A DNA stretch of 64,000 nt, taken from assembly GCA_036389035.1 (NCBI GenBank), contig DASVQQ010000025.1, positions 54,508 to 118,507 of the forward strand, given 5' to 3'. Shown here piece by piece: positions 8,193 to 15,362 of the stretch; position 1 is the first letter of the stretch; each line of letters begins with the position of its first letter. Origin of the DNA: Jatrophihabitans sp. (GTDB taxonomy: Bacteria; Actinomycetota; Actinomycetes; Mycobacteriales; Jatrophihabitantaceae). The notes below the pieces were generated by a model. That model ran no database searches. It was given only the letters and a program-made list of their open reading frames with translations, and was not told the origin of the DNA. Both the position numbers and the translations under genes were made by a program.

Positions 8193-9266
8193 TCACCGGG
8201 CGCCCTGGGCGCTGCGAGCACCGTCCTGCCCCGCGGCCGCCATCACCTCGGCGTAGCTGCGCCGGTTCCAGTCGAAGGTCGTCCAGGAGCCGGCGGGCCG
8301 GGTCGGATCCTGCACCCGCACCGGTTCGGCCGCCGCCGGGGCGTCGAGGTGACCGGCGCTGCGCAGCCAGCTGTCGTCATACACCGTGTCCTGATAGCGA
8401 TAACCCTCATCGGGCAGCATCACCACGGTGAGCGCGCTCGGGTTGGCCGCGGCCCACCAGCGGGCCGCGAGGTAGGCAGCGCCACCGGACGGGCCCATGA
8501 ACAGGGCGTGCTGCTGGTGCAGTTGCCGGGTCGCGGCATAGGCCGCCGTCGCCGAGCACCAGTGCACCTGATCGAAGACCCGGTGATCCAGATTCGCCGG
8601 CATCAGGCTCATGCCCAGCCCGCGCAGTTCGCGGTGACCGTCGGCGTGGCCGAACAGCACGCTGGAATGGGTGTCGACACCGATCGCGCGGCACTCGGGC
8701 AGCACGGTTCGCAGGTTGCTGACCGTGCCGCACATCGAGCCGCCCGAGCCGACCGGGCCGACCACGCAGTCGACCTGGCCCAGGCACTCCAGGAACAGCT
8801 CGGCCACCGTGGCATAGGACCGGGGGTTGTCCGGATTGGAGTACTGCTCAGGGCAGAAGGTCGACTCGTGCTCGGACTTGACCTCAGCGAGCCGGGCCAG
8901 CCTGGCGGCCTGATAGCCACCGGGCACGGCGCCGGCCGCGGCCGGCACCCGGTCCACCACCGCGCCCAGGTCGACCAGCCGCCGGTACAGCCGCTCGTCG
9001 ATCACCGGGTCGCTGACCAGCACCACCCGGCGGTTCATGTGCACGCCCTGCATGGCCAGGGCCAGCCCGAAGGTGCCCGAGGTCGTCTCCACGATGACCG
9101 TGTCCGGACCCAGCAGGCCCTGCGCCTCAGCCCGCCGCAGGATGTACCTGGCCGGAATCATCTTCATCAGGGTGAAACAGGCCCCGTACAGGTTCGGAGC
9201 CAGCCGGATCAGCCGGGGCACCTGATAAGTCTCGGTCGCCTCCTCGAACGCGGTCTGGATGCTCAT
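8193..9266 (-). CDS. Cysteine-synthase-like PLP enzyme (beta-replacement synthase)
   Basis: 357 residues of the fold-type II PLP family. Lys35 in TLMKMIPARYIL sits where CysK/SbnA have their Schiff-base lysine. ETTSGTFGLALA matches the substrate loop (TSGNTG in CysK), and GPVGSGGSMCGT matches the phosphate-binding glycine loop. SbnA-type relatives replace the phosphate of O-phosphoserine with an amine nucleophile. Here the preceding gene is a GHMP kinase and the next an argininosuccinate-lyase-like enzyme. This fits beta-replacement of a phosphorylated hydroxy amino acid (phosphothreonine or phosphoserine) by the amine of aspartate, followed by fumarate loss. The ATG at 9266 overlaps the kinase stop (ATGA). 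An upstream in-frame extension of 74 Arg/Pro-rich residues is rejected. Confidence 0.88.
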   Translation of the reverse strand: MSIQTAFEEATETYQVPRLIRLAPNLYGACFTLMKMIPARYILRRAEAQGLLGPDTVIVETTSGTFGLALAMQGVHMNRRVVLVSDPVIDERLYRRLVDLGAVVDRVPAAAGAVPGGYQAARLARLAEVKSEHESTFCPEQYSNPDNPRSYATVAELFLECLGQVDCVVGPVGSGGSMCGTVSNLRTVLPECRAIGVDTHSSVLFGHADGHRELRGLGMSLMPANLDHRVFDQVHWCSATAAYAATRQLHQQHALFMGPSGGAAYLAARWWAAANPSALTVVMLPDEGYRYQDTVYDDSWLRSAGHLDAPAAAEPVRVQDPTRPAGSWTTFDWNRRSYAEVMAAAGQDGARSAQGAR

Positions 9267-10273
9267 CCGGTCAGGACCTCCATGTTCAGGCTCGATCCGT
9301 GGGTCAGGGTCGCCGAGACCCCGATCAGGCCGAGGATCGAGATGCCGGTGGTGGCCGCGCTCAGTTCGAGTTCGGCGGCACACTGGCGCAGCCGGCTCTC
9401 GGCGTCGGCAGGCAGGGCGTCGAAGATCAGCCCGGCTACGGTGCCGCTGTGCGCCACCTGAATGCCGCAGCCGCCGTGGCGCAGGCACAGCCGCAGCAGG
9501 AACTCCAGATGGGGTTTGGGAAGGTAACGCTCGTTGATGCGCGAGCTCGCCGTCGCCACCCGCCCCAGCAACGCGGTGTCGCCCAGGGCCACCGCGCGCC
9601 GCAGCGCCGCTCGCAGCACCCCGAAGCCGGCGATCTCGGCCTCGTCGTAGTCCGCCGGGTGCAACCGGAGGGTGTCGACCCGGGCGCCCGGCTCGGTGTC
9701 GCAGCTGATCACGAACATCGGCGGCAGGCGGTGACCGAAAGTCTCGAGCACCACGCCGTCCCGATGGCCGAACAGCACCACCCGGTCATCGATCATGATG
9801 GAGTCAGAGGCGCATTCGGCCAGCACCGCGAGCCGCGCCACCTCGTCCTTGGACAGCTCGACTCCGTGGAAGTCGGCCACCGCGCGGATGGTGGCGGTGA
9901 CGTCACTGGTGGAGGACCCCATTCCGATTCCACGGGGGACGTCACTGGTGATCTCGACCCGCCCCCCTTTGGCAGCCGCCGGGTGGGTGGCAAACCGCCG
10001 GAGCGTCAGCATCGCGGCCCGCCTGACCTTGGTCAGCTCGGGCGGTCCGAGGACTCCGGCGTGGCTGTAACTGGGGTAGAACGCGGCCCGGGTGCCCCGG
10101 TCGGGTTGCGGCAACGTCACCAGCGCGCGGCGGACCTCACCGGCGTCGTCGTAGAACATGCCTTGCAGCAACTCGCCATGATGGGCCGGCGCGTGACCGA
10201 CACCGGCATCCAGGCTCGCCAGCTGACGCTGGCGGTCATCGGCCGGTGACCGTTGGAGAACAGGTGCCGACAT
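9263..10273 (-). CDS. GHMP-family kinase (PduX-like; probable amino-acid hydroxyl kinase)
   Basis: 336 residues. The N-terminal motif HAPAHHGELLQG corresponds to the GHMP motif 1 of PduX-type L-threonine kinases. Motif 2, PRGIGMGSSTSDVTA, is the nucleotide-binding glycine/serine loop. The C terminus has a HSGTVAGLIF segment resembling motif 3. PduX relatives phosphorylate the side chain of L-threonine. The neighbouring PLP beta-replacement enzyme would need such an activated hydroxyl, so the predicted product is O-phosphothreonine or a similar compound. The exact substrate is inference. It starts 48 bp after the methyltransferase gene in the same operon. Confidence 0.87.
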   Translation of the reverse strand: MSAPVLQRSPADDRQRQLASLDAGVGHAPAHHGELLQGMFYDDAGEVRRALVTLPQPDRGTRAAFYPSYSHAGVLGPPELTKVRRAAMLTLRRFATHPAAAKGGRVEITSDVPRGIGMGSSTSDVTATIRAVADFHGVELSKDEVARLAVLAECASDSIMIDDRVVLFGHRDGVVLETFGHRLPPMFVISCDTEPGARVDTLRLHPADYDEAEIAGFGVLRAALRRAVALGDTALLGRVATASSRINERYLPKPHLEFLLRLCLRHGGCGIQVAHSGTVAGLIFDALPADAESRLRQCAAELELSAATTGISILGLIGVSATLTHGSSLNMEVLTG

Positions 10274-10321
10274 CCACCACTCTTTCCCGCGCCGGAGCCT
10301 TCTCCAGCGCCCTCGATGCGG

Positions 10322-11035
10322 TCAGACCGCTGCCTTGGTGACCCTGAAGATCAGGCTCTCGTGCTGGTGGACGTAATCGCGGTACCCGACATGCGGTGGC
10401 TCCCACCAGCTGGCGACCTCGACCGACTCGGCGCTCATGCCGACCGAGGTCAGCAGCTTGGTCAGGTCGTCGGCGTCGAAGAACCGGCAGTAGAAGTCGA
10501 AGTGATCGATGTACTCCTTGGGAGCGATCTCGCGGATGTTCGGATCCGACACCTGGCAGTCGTTCATCGTCCACATGTTGGCGATCAGGCTGCCGCCCGG
10601 CGCCAGTACCCGGTGGAGCTCGCGAAGCGCGTCCTCGGGGTTGGTCAGGTGCCCGAGCAGGTCCCAGCAGAAGATGCCGTCGAGCGAGTCGTCGAGAAAT
10701 CCGGTGGCGAACGCGTCGACCTCGACGAACACGACCCTGTCACCGACGCCGGCCTTGTCGGTCACCGTCCGGGCGATCGCCATCGCGTTGGCCGAGGTGT
10801 CACCGCCCAGCAGGATCGGAGCCCCGGCGGCCAGTGGCGGCAGGTTTCGCCCGTCACCGCAAGGCAGATCGAGTATCACCGAGGCAGAGTTCTGCTTGAA
10901 CAGCGCCGCGGCGGTCTCGGCATAGGGAACCGGCGGATCACCCCACAGGTTGGAGTGCCCGTTCAACGCGGGCTCGTACGCGCCGTTCCACAGGGGAATG
11001 GCGGCTTCGTCCCGAGAAAGTGAGTCTGTGTCCAC
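10322..11035 (-). CDS. SAM-dependent class I methyltransferase
   Basis: 237 residues with a typical Rossmann methyltransferase core: motif I ILDLPCGDGRNL (about residues 54-65), an acidic residue at the end of strand 2, and the LAPGGSLIANMW post-motif region. Starts at GTG with GGGAG 6 nt upstream. It is the first gene of the downstream half of the cluster, after a 262-bp gap that may carry its own promoter. Small-molecule N- or O-methylation is most likely. By analogy with methylated hydrazine natural products it could methylate a hydrazine nitrogen, but nothing in the sequence fixes the acceptor. Confidence 0.85.
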   Translation of the reverse strand: MDTDSLSRDEAAIPLWNGAYEPALNGHSNLWGDPPVPYAETAAALFKQNSASVILDLPCGDGRNLPPLAAGAPILLGGDTSANAMAIARTVTDKAGVGDRVVFVEVDAFATGFLDDSLDGIFCWDLLGHLTNPEDALRELHRVLAPGGSLIANMWTMNDCQVSDPNIREIAPKEYIDHFDFYCRFFDADDLTKLLTSVGMSAESVEVASWWEPPHVGYRDYVHQHESLIFRVTKAAV

Positions 11036-11120
11036 CGAAGCTCCCGAATGCTGGCCTGACGGCGGTCCGCGAACAGCGCACCGTGAACGTCATGAAATAA
11101 AAGGTGAAGCAATCACTGTG

Positions 11121-11219
11121 ATGAAAGCTCGAAATCCACTGCCAATGGCTGAAAATCACCGGCGGGATGTCGTTGAAGGCTACAAGGGTAAGGTCTTCTT
11201 CCGCAATGCCCCGAAATGA
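11121..11219 (+). CDS. Candidate small ORF, 32 aa, antisense to the cluster (uncertain)
   Basis: An ATG-started frame of 32 codons in the 262-bp gap between the MetRS-like and methyltransferase genes, on the opposite strand. The peptide is basic, beginning MKARNPLPMAENHRR and ending KGKVFFRNAPK. A weak AAAGGTGA lies about 14 nt upstream. Third-position GC is far lower than in surrounding genes, and the gap itself is AT-richer. It may be a real small peptide (for example a scaffold for an amino-acid ligase) or chance in a promoter region. I lean toward chance. Confidence 0.2.
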   Translation: MKARNPLPMAENHRRDVVEGYKGKVFFRNAPK

Positions 11220-11297
11220 TCTGTGAGTGGGTTTCTCCTTTACTTTCCGTGATATCTAGGTGACTAGCTATGCCGCGACCCACCCGCGCGGCGCGGG

Positions 11298-12668
11298 CTA
11301 GCGGGCCGTGCCGTCACGTCCGGTCAATGCGGCCAGCGCGACCGAGTCGGCGCCATGACCGGCGCTCAGGGATCCCAGCAGGCAACGCAGGGCTAGCGCG
11401 GTGTCGAAGTTGGCCAGTCGCAAGGACTGCTCGGCTCTCTCCAACTCACCTGCCGCCAGCTCAGCAGGCAGGCCGGCGCCGGTGAACGTCCCGTCCAGCA
11501 ACGGCCGGACGTATTCGCTGAAGGCTCTGAAAGCTTCGTCGGTGAAGTTCGTCTCGTAACGATCCGGGCGGTGCCAGGACAGGAACAGCCTTACCAGCTC
11601 GGGGTCTTCGGCCGCCAGGAACTCATTGGCCCACAGTGCGTGGTTGCGACTGCTGGAGAACTTCAAGCCCTCCAGCAGGAACAGCTCGTTCACCGTGGCT
11701 CCCTGCATCTTGGGCTCGGCCACCCCGGCCGCCGCGAAGATGGCCGGGTACAGGACCGCGAAGTAGAAGGCGTTGTCAATGCCGTTGAAGTGCCAGAGCC
11801 CGTCGAACTGCTCCTCCCAGGTGCGCACCCACTCGGCGAGGCCGTCGGCTTGCGGGTTCACGGTATGGGCCGGACCGTAGAGGTAGCTCAGGCCCAGCTC
11901 GGCGGGAAAGTCGATCCGTAAACCAGAAAGCGCGCCGGTGCCCTCGATACCCCAATCGGTGGGATAGGCGACGGGGTAGTCCGGTAGCGGTGAGTTGAGG
12001 TACTGGCCGATCACCGACCGGACCCGGCCAGGCAGTTCCGCCCGGGTCCACTCAGCGATCAGCTGCTCCCGGTGATTCTCCAGGCGTAACACCGCGACTT
12101 CTGCCACCATCGCCTTGGGATCACCGCCGCACCTGGCGCAGCTGGGGTGGATGAGAGTGCTGGCCGAGGTGAATCCGCCGCAGGGCTCGCAGGACAGCCC
12201 GTTGGCGCCACTGCCGCAGCTGGGGCACTTGCCTACCACGTAAGCGTGATGCAGTGTCCGGCCGCAGTCTGAACACTGGTGCAGCACCATCTCGCGCATC
12301 TCCAGGCTGCCGTTGACCAGCATCTGGTTCAGCATGGAGTTGATCGCTTGCTCGAACGCCGGTTGCTCGGGATCGAGAAAGACGTCGTAGCCGATCCGGG
12401 CCAGTTCGAAGGCGACCTTGATCTGCGAGCGGTAGTCGGCGACCAGCTCGTGGACATCGACGCCGAGGTTCTCCGCCTTGGTCATCACGAAGTTCGGGTG
12501 CACGTCCACGCCGGCGAGGGCGAACACCCGCTCGCCGCGGCCGCGCGCCGCCCGCGAGGCTATGTCGGCGGCCAGGAAGGGCCCGGAGAGGTGCCCCACG
12601 TGCAGCGGCCCGTTGAGGGTCGGCTGGGGGATCACGATGACTGTCATGCCGGTGGAACGCTCGGTCAT
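11298..12668 (-). CDS. Stand-alone MetRS-like protein, probable part of a hydrazine synthetase
   Basis: 456 residues of the class I methionyl-tRNA synthetase catalytic core. The HIGH box is HVGH at residues 23-26. Four CxxC knuckles (Cys132/135, 148/151, 160/163, 177/180) can hold two zinc ions. The KMSKS loop is replaced by KFSSS at 336-340. The protein stops soon after, leaving only a short helical remnant where housekeeping MetRS carries its anticodon-binding domain. It is therefore unlikely to charge tRNA. MetRS-like proteins of this kind join a cupin to form hydrazine synthetase (Spb40 type), activating an amino acid and linking it to N-hydroxylysine. The cupin and N-hydroxylase are encoded upstream in the same operon. 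The ATG overlaps the preceding stop (ATGA). Confidence 0.87.
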   Translation of the reverse strand: MTERSTGMTVIVIPQPTLNGPLHVGHLSGPFLAADIASRAARGRGERVFALAGVDVHPNFVMTKAENLGVDVHELVADYRSQIKVAFELARIGYDVFLDPEQPAFEQAINSMLNQMLVNGSLEMREMVLHQCSDCGRTLHHAYVVGKCPSCGSGANGLSCEPCGGFTSASTLIHPSCARCGGDPKAMVAEVAVLRLENHREQLIAEWTRAELPGRVRSVIGQYLNSPLPDYPVAYPTDWGIEGTGALSGLRIDFPAELGLSYLYGPAHTVNPQADGLAEWVRTWEEQFDGLWHFNGIDNAFYFAVLYPAIFAAAGVAEPKMQGATVNELFLLEGLKFSSSRNHALWANEFLAAEDPELVRLFLSWHRPDRYETNFTDEAFRAFSEYVRPLLDGTFTGAGLPAELAAGELERAEQSLRLANFDTALALRCLLGSLSAGHGADSVALAALTGRDGTAR

Positions 12669-13588
12669 CGAGGCGACTCCAGTTCAAGAGAGTGGGTGGA
12701 CATCTGGGAGAGTTCGATGTCGAGCCGCGCGGTGCTTGACGGCCTCGCCAGATCAGAGCTCGGGACACGGTCATCCAGGAGCTCAAGGGTGCAGCACTTG
12801 ACCGCCCCGCCGGCCTTGAGCAGCTCGGAGGTATCCACCCCGATGGGGTTGTAACCCCGTTCGCGCAGCAGCTGGATGAGCCCGGTGGCCGTCTGCGGCA
12901 GCACTACGTTGTAACCGTCGGACAGCGCGTTGAGTCCGAAGGCCAGCGCGTCGGCCAGACCGGCGTGAATCGCGCCGGGGTACAGCCTGCGCAGGACCAG
13001 TTGGCTGCCGGGCGAGAAGGCGGCCGGGAAGTACATCACCTGGCCGGCGCCGAGCACCGCCAAGGCGGTGTCGAGGTGGTAGAACCGCGGATCTACCAGC
13101 GTCAGGCTCACCACCGGGCAACCGAAGATCTCCTGCACCTGGCCGTGCGACAGCCGATCGGTCCGAAAGCCGGTTCCGGCCAGCATCCGCTGGCCGTCAT
13201 AGAGGTAATCCCCCTGGCCCTCGTTGATGTATTCGGGCTGCTCGACCTGAACGAGGCCATCGGCCACCAACCAGTCCCGGTAGGCCGGCGCCTCAGCGGT
13301 GCGCTGGGAGTAGCGGTACTTGGCGATCAGGAACCGGCCGTCCAGCACTGTCGCGCCGTTGGCGGCGAAGACCATGTCGGGCAACCCCTCGACCGGTTCG
13401 ATCAGCTCGACCACGTGACCGAGATCCCGATAGACCTCGGTCAGTCGCTCCCACTGCGCTGTGGCCAGCGCGGTGTCGACGGGCTTGCTCGGGTTCATCC
13501 AGGGATTGATCCGATAGGTCACGTCGAAGTAGGTCGGCGGGCACATCAGATAGCGCTTGGTTTGCATCGGCACATCGTTGTGTCGCAT
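12665..13588 (-). CDS. DDAH / arginine-deiminase-like (guanidino-modifying) enzyme
   Basis: 307 residues of the amidinotransferase/dimethylargininase superfamily. Visible family features are the N-terminal FDVTYRINPWMNP segment, FAANGATV near residue 80, the catalytic histidine in FYHLDTAL, and the active-site cysteine in GGAVKCCTLEL near the C terminus. Relatives hydrolyse arginine or methylarginine to citrulline or ornithine, or transfer amidino groups. AGGAGG lies 6 nt before the ATG at 13588; an in-frame TTG at 13594 is less likely. In the cluster it may supply ornithine or citrulline, or process a guanidine in the product. The catalytic residues look intact. The substrate is unknown. Confidence 0.85.
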   Translation of the reverse strand: MRHNDVPMQTKRYLMCPPTYFDVTYRINPWMNPSKPVDTALATAQWERLTEVYRDLGHVVELIEPVEGLPDMVFAANGATVLDGRFLIAKYRYSQRTAEAPAYRDWLVADGLVQVEQPEYINEGQGDYLYDGQRMLAGTGFRTDRLSHGQVQEIFGCPVVSLTLVDPRFYHLDTALAVLGAGQVMYFPAAFSPGSQLVLRRLYPGAIHAGLADALAFGLNALSDGYNVVLPQTATGLIQLLRERGYNPIGVDTSELLKAGGAVKCCTLELLDDRVPSSDLARPSSTARLDIELSQMSTHSLELESPR

Positions 13589-13598
13589 GCGCAACCTC

Positions 13599-14921
13599 CT
13601 AGGATGACGGGGCGATGCTCGACGCGAGGTCTCGACTTCTCGAGTCGCTCCACGGCGTATCTGTCATGGTCGCCGGTTGGCCGACCAGCTTTACCTCGAT
13701 CTTGGAGGCGTAGTCCTCCAAGGTCTGCTTGACCTCGTCCGCGCTGTCGCCGGTGACCACCAGGAAGCCCAGGATGTTGTTGCCGTCCGGCGGGCGCTGG
13801 ATGATCGCGCCCGGATGCGCGGTGATCCGGGCCAGCAGCGTCCGATCGGACTCGCTGACCTCCGCGGGGACCGAGACGTACTCCAGCTCGCCGGCCTGGC
13901 AGATCAGGCAGGTGCCCATCATGTGGACCCCGGTCGGGCGGTAGTCCCCCACCTGCGGCCGGATACCGCGAGCCACGTCCATGGTGGCGAGGATCGGGCA
14001 GTAGCCAGCGGTCACCCGCGCCACCATGTCCAGGCCACCGCCCCCTGGCCGGACCGCGATCTCCACCAGATAGGGCTTGTCGCGGTGGAACCGGATCTCG
14101 GCGTGCATGACGCTGCGGTGCAGGCCATGGGCGAGCGCCGCGGCGGTGATGACCTGCTTGATCTCAGCGAGTTGATCGCCGGTCAGGGTCGTGGGCGCCA
14201 CGTGGACGTCGTCGTCGAAGGTCGCGCCCTCCACGGTGGCCCGGTCGACGATCGAACCGAGAAAGACCTCGTCGTCCCAGATCACCGCCTCGAACAGGTA
14301 TTCCCGACCATCCAGGAACGATTCGACCAGCAGGCCGTGCGGCCCGCAGTCGACTCCTTCGGGCTCCAACTGGTAGGTCACGATCCCATCGATGCCTTCG
14401 GCGGCGTCCTGGTAGCGCTGTTCCAACTCCTGGGGGCTGTCGACCCGGAACACGAAGAAACTGGCTGCCCCCAGGGTTGGCTTCAGCACCACCGGATAGC
14501 CGAATTCAGCTGCCGCGTCCAAGGCCGCCTGCAGATCGGTGACGAACCGGAATCGCGGGTGCGGCACTCCGCCACGCTCGTGGGCCTGCCGCATCCGCAG
14601 CTTGTTGCGGCTGTTCAGGGCTGCTTCCAGCCCGATGCTGGGCAGCCCGAGAGCTTCGGCGACCAGCGCCACGGTCGTCACCGAGGACTCGCTGAAGGTC
14701 AGCACACCGTCGAAGTCCTGCTCGGCATGCCAGTCGAGCGCTGCCGCCACGATGTCCTTGACCTCGGCGGAGTCAATCACCCGGTAGCGCGGAGCAGGCC
14801 AGTAGTCAGGCTCACCGACACCCTGCAGCAGGTGCAGATTGCCGCCGTACTCATCCACCTGCCGGTAGCGAGGCAGGTAGTAGGCGCCATATTGCTGCGC
14901 CTCGATTGCCAGGAGTTTCAT
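13599..14921 (-). CDS. ATP-grasp carboxylate-amine ligase (cluster ligase 1)
   Basis: 440 residues. The N-terminal ~110 form a Rossmann-like pre-ATP-grasp domain, with a VLTFSESSVTTVALVAEALG segment. The core contains YPVVLKPTLGAASFFV (nucleotide-binding lysine), LVESFLDGREYLFEAV and the metal-binding end HAEIRFHRDKPYLVEIAVRPGG. The C-terminal ~120 residues resemble the small cap domain of carnosine-synthase and L-amino-acid ligases. The start is preceded by GAAGGAA. It lies between the cupin and the DDAH-like gene in the putative operon. It probably forms an amide, or a hydrazide, from an acyl phosphate intermediate. Partner substrates are unknown. Confidence 0.88.
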   Translation of the reverse strand: MKLLAIEAQQYGAYYLPRYRQVDEYGGNLHLLQGVGEPDYWPAPRYRVIDSAEVKDIVAAALDWHAEQDFDGVLTFSESSVTTVALVAEALGLPSIGLEAALNSRNKLRMRQAHERGGVPHPRFRFVTDLQAALDAAAEFGYPVVLKPTLGAASFFVFRVDSPQELEQRYQDAAEGIDGIVTYQLEPEGVDCGPHGLLVESFLDGREYLFEAVIWDDEVFLGSIVDRATVEGATFDDDVHVAPTTLTGDQLAEIKQVITAAALAHGLHRSVMHAEIRFHRDKPYLVEIAVRPGGGGLDMVARVTAGYCPILATMDVARGIRPQVGDYRPTGVHMMGTCLICQAGELEYVSVPAEVSESDRTLLARITAHPGAIIQRPPDGNNILGFLVVTGDSADEVKQTLEDYASKIEVKLVGQPATMTDTPWSDSRSRDLASSIAPSS

Positions 14922-14951
14922 GGACGTTCCTTCGGTGCCATCGACCGGCCG

Positions 14952-15314
14952 CTAGCGTGCGGAGATGACGGACTGGTAGCGCTCGGTCATCTGCGGGTCC
15001 CACCACACGCTGTACATCCTGAAGTCCTCGTCACCGACGTTGACGATCTGATGGGTCTCACCTGGCGGCAGGTAGGCGGTGTCGCCGGCCACGAACGGGC
15101 TCAGCTTGCCGTCGGAGGAGATCGTCGCCGTGCCGGAGGCGGCGATGAAGATCTCGAACTCGTGATGCGCGTGCGGCGTCGTGCTCGCGCCTGGTTCCAG
15201 AATCGCCCAGGCGCCTTCGAACGGCGTGTTCAGCTGCGGCCAGGGCAGCAGCCGCTGGGTCAGCACCCCGTACTCGGCGCACAGGTTGTCGCGGTCGAGA
15301 CTACGGATTTCCAT
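14952..15314 (-). CDS. Small single-domain cupin, probable N-N-forming subunit of a hydrazine synthetase
   Basis: 120 residues forming one cupin barrel. Both motifs are perfect. Motif 1 is G-x5-HxH-x3-E-x6-G at residues 42-61 (ligands His48, His50, Glu54). Motif 2 is GDTAYLPPGETHQIVN at 77-92 (ligand His88). In the known hydrazine synthetases a zinc cupin domain fused to a MetRS-like domain rearranges an N-hydroxylysine ester into the N-N bond. Here the cupin is a free protein encoded directly after the N-hydroxylase, and the MetRS-like part is two genes further on. Ribosome site GGAGCG lies close to the ATG. The pairing with the MetRS-like protein is inference from context. Confidence 0.85.
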   Translation of the reverse strand: MEIRSLDRDNLCAEYGVLTQRLLPWPQLNTPFEGAWAILEPGASTTPHAHHEFEIFIAASGTATISSDGKLSPFVAGDTAYLPPGETHQIVNVGDEDFRMYSVWWDPQMTERYQSVISAR

Positions 15315-15362
15315 GGACGCTCCAGCGAGGGTTGGGAGTTGGTTGGGTGGTACGGGGTCGAT

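Noticed and set aside
11298..12668. Second housekeeping or resistance-type methionyl-tRNA synthetase
   Set aside because: Lacks most of the anticodon-binding domain, has KFSSS instead of KMSKS, and is embedded with an N-hydroxylase and cupin.
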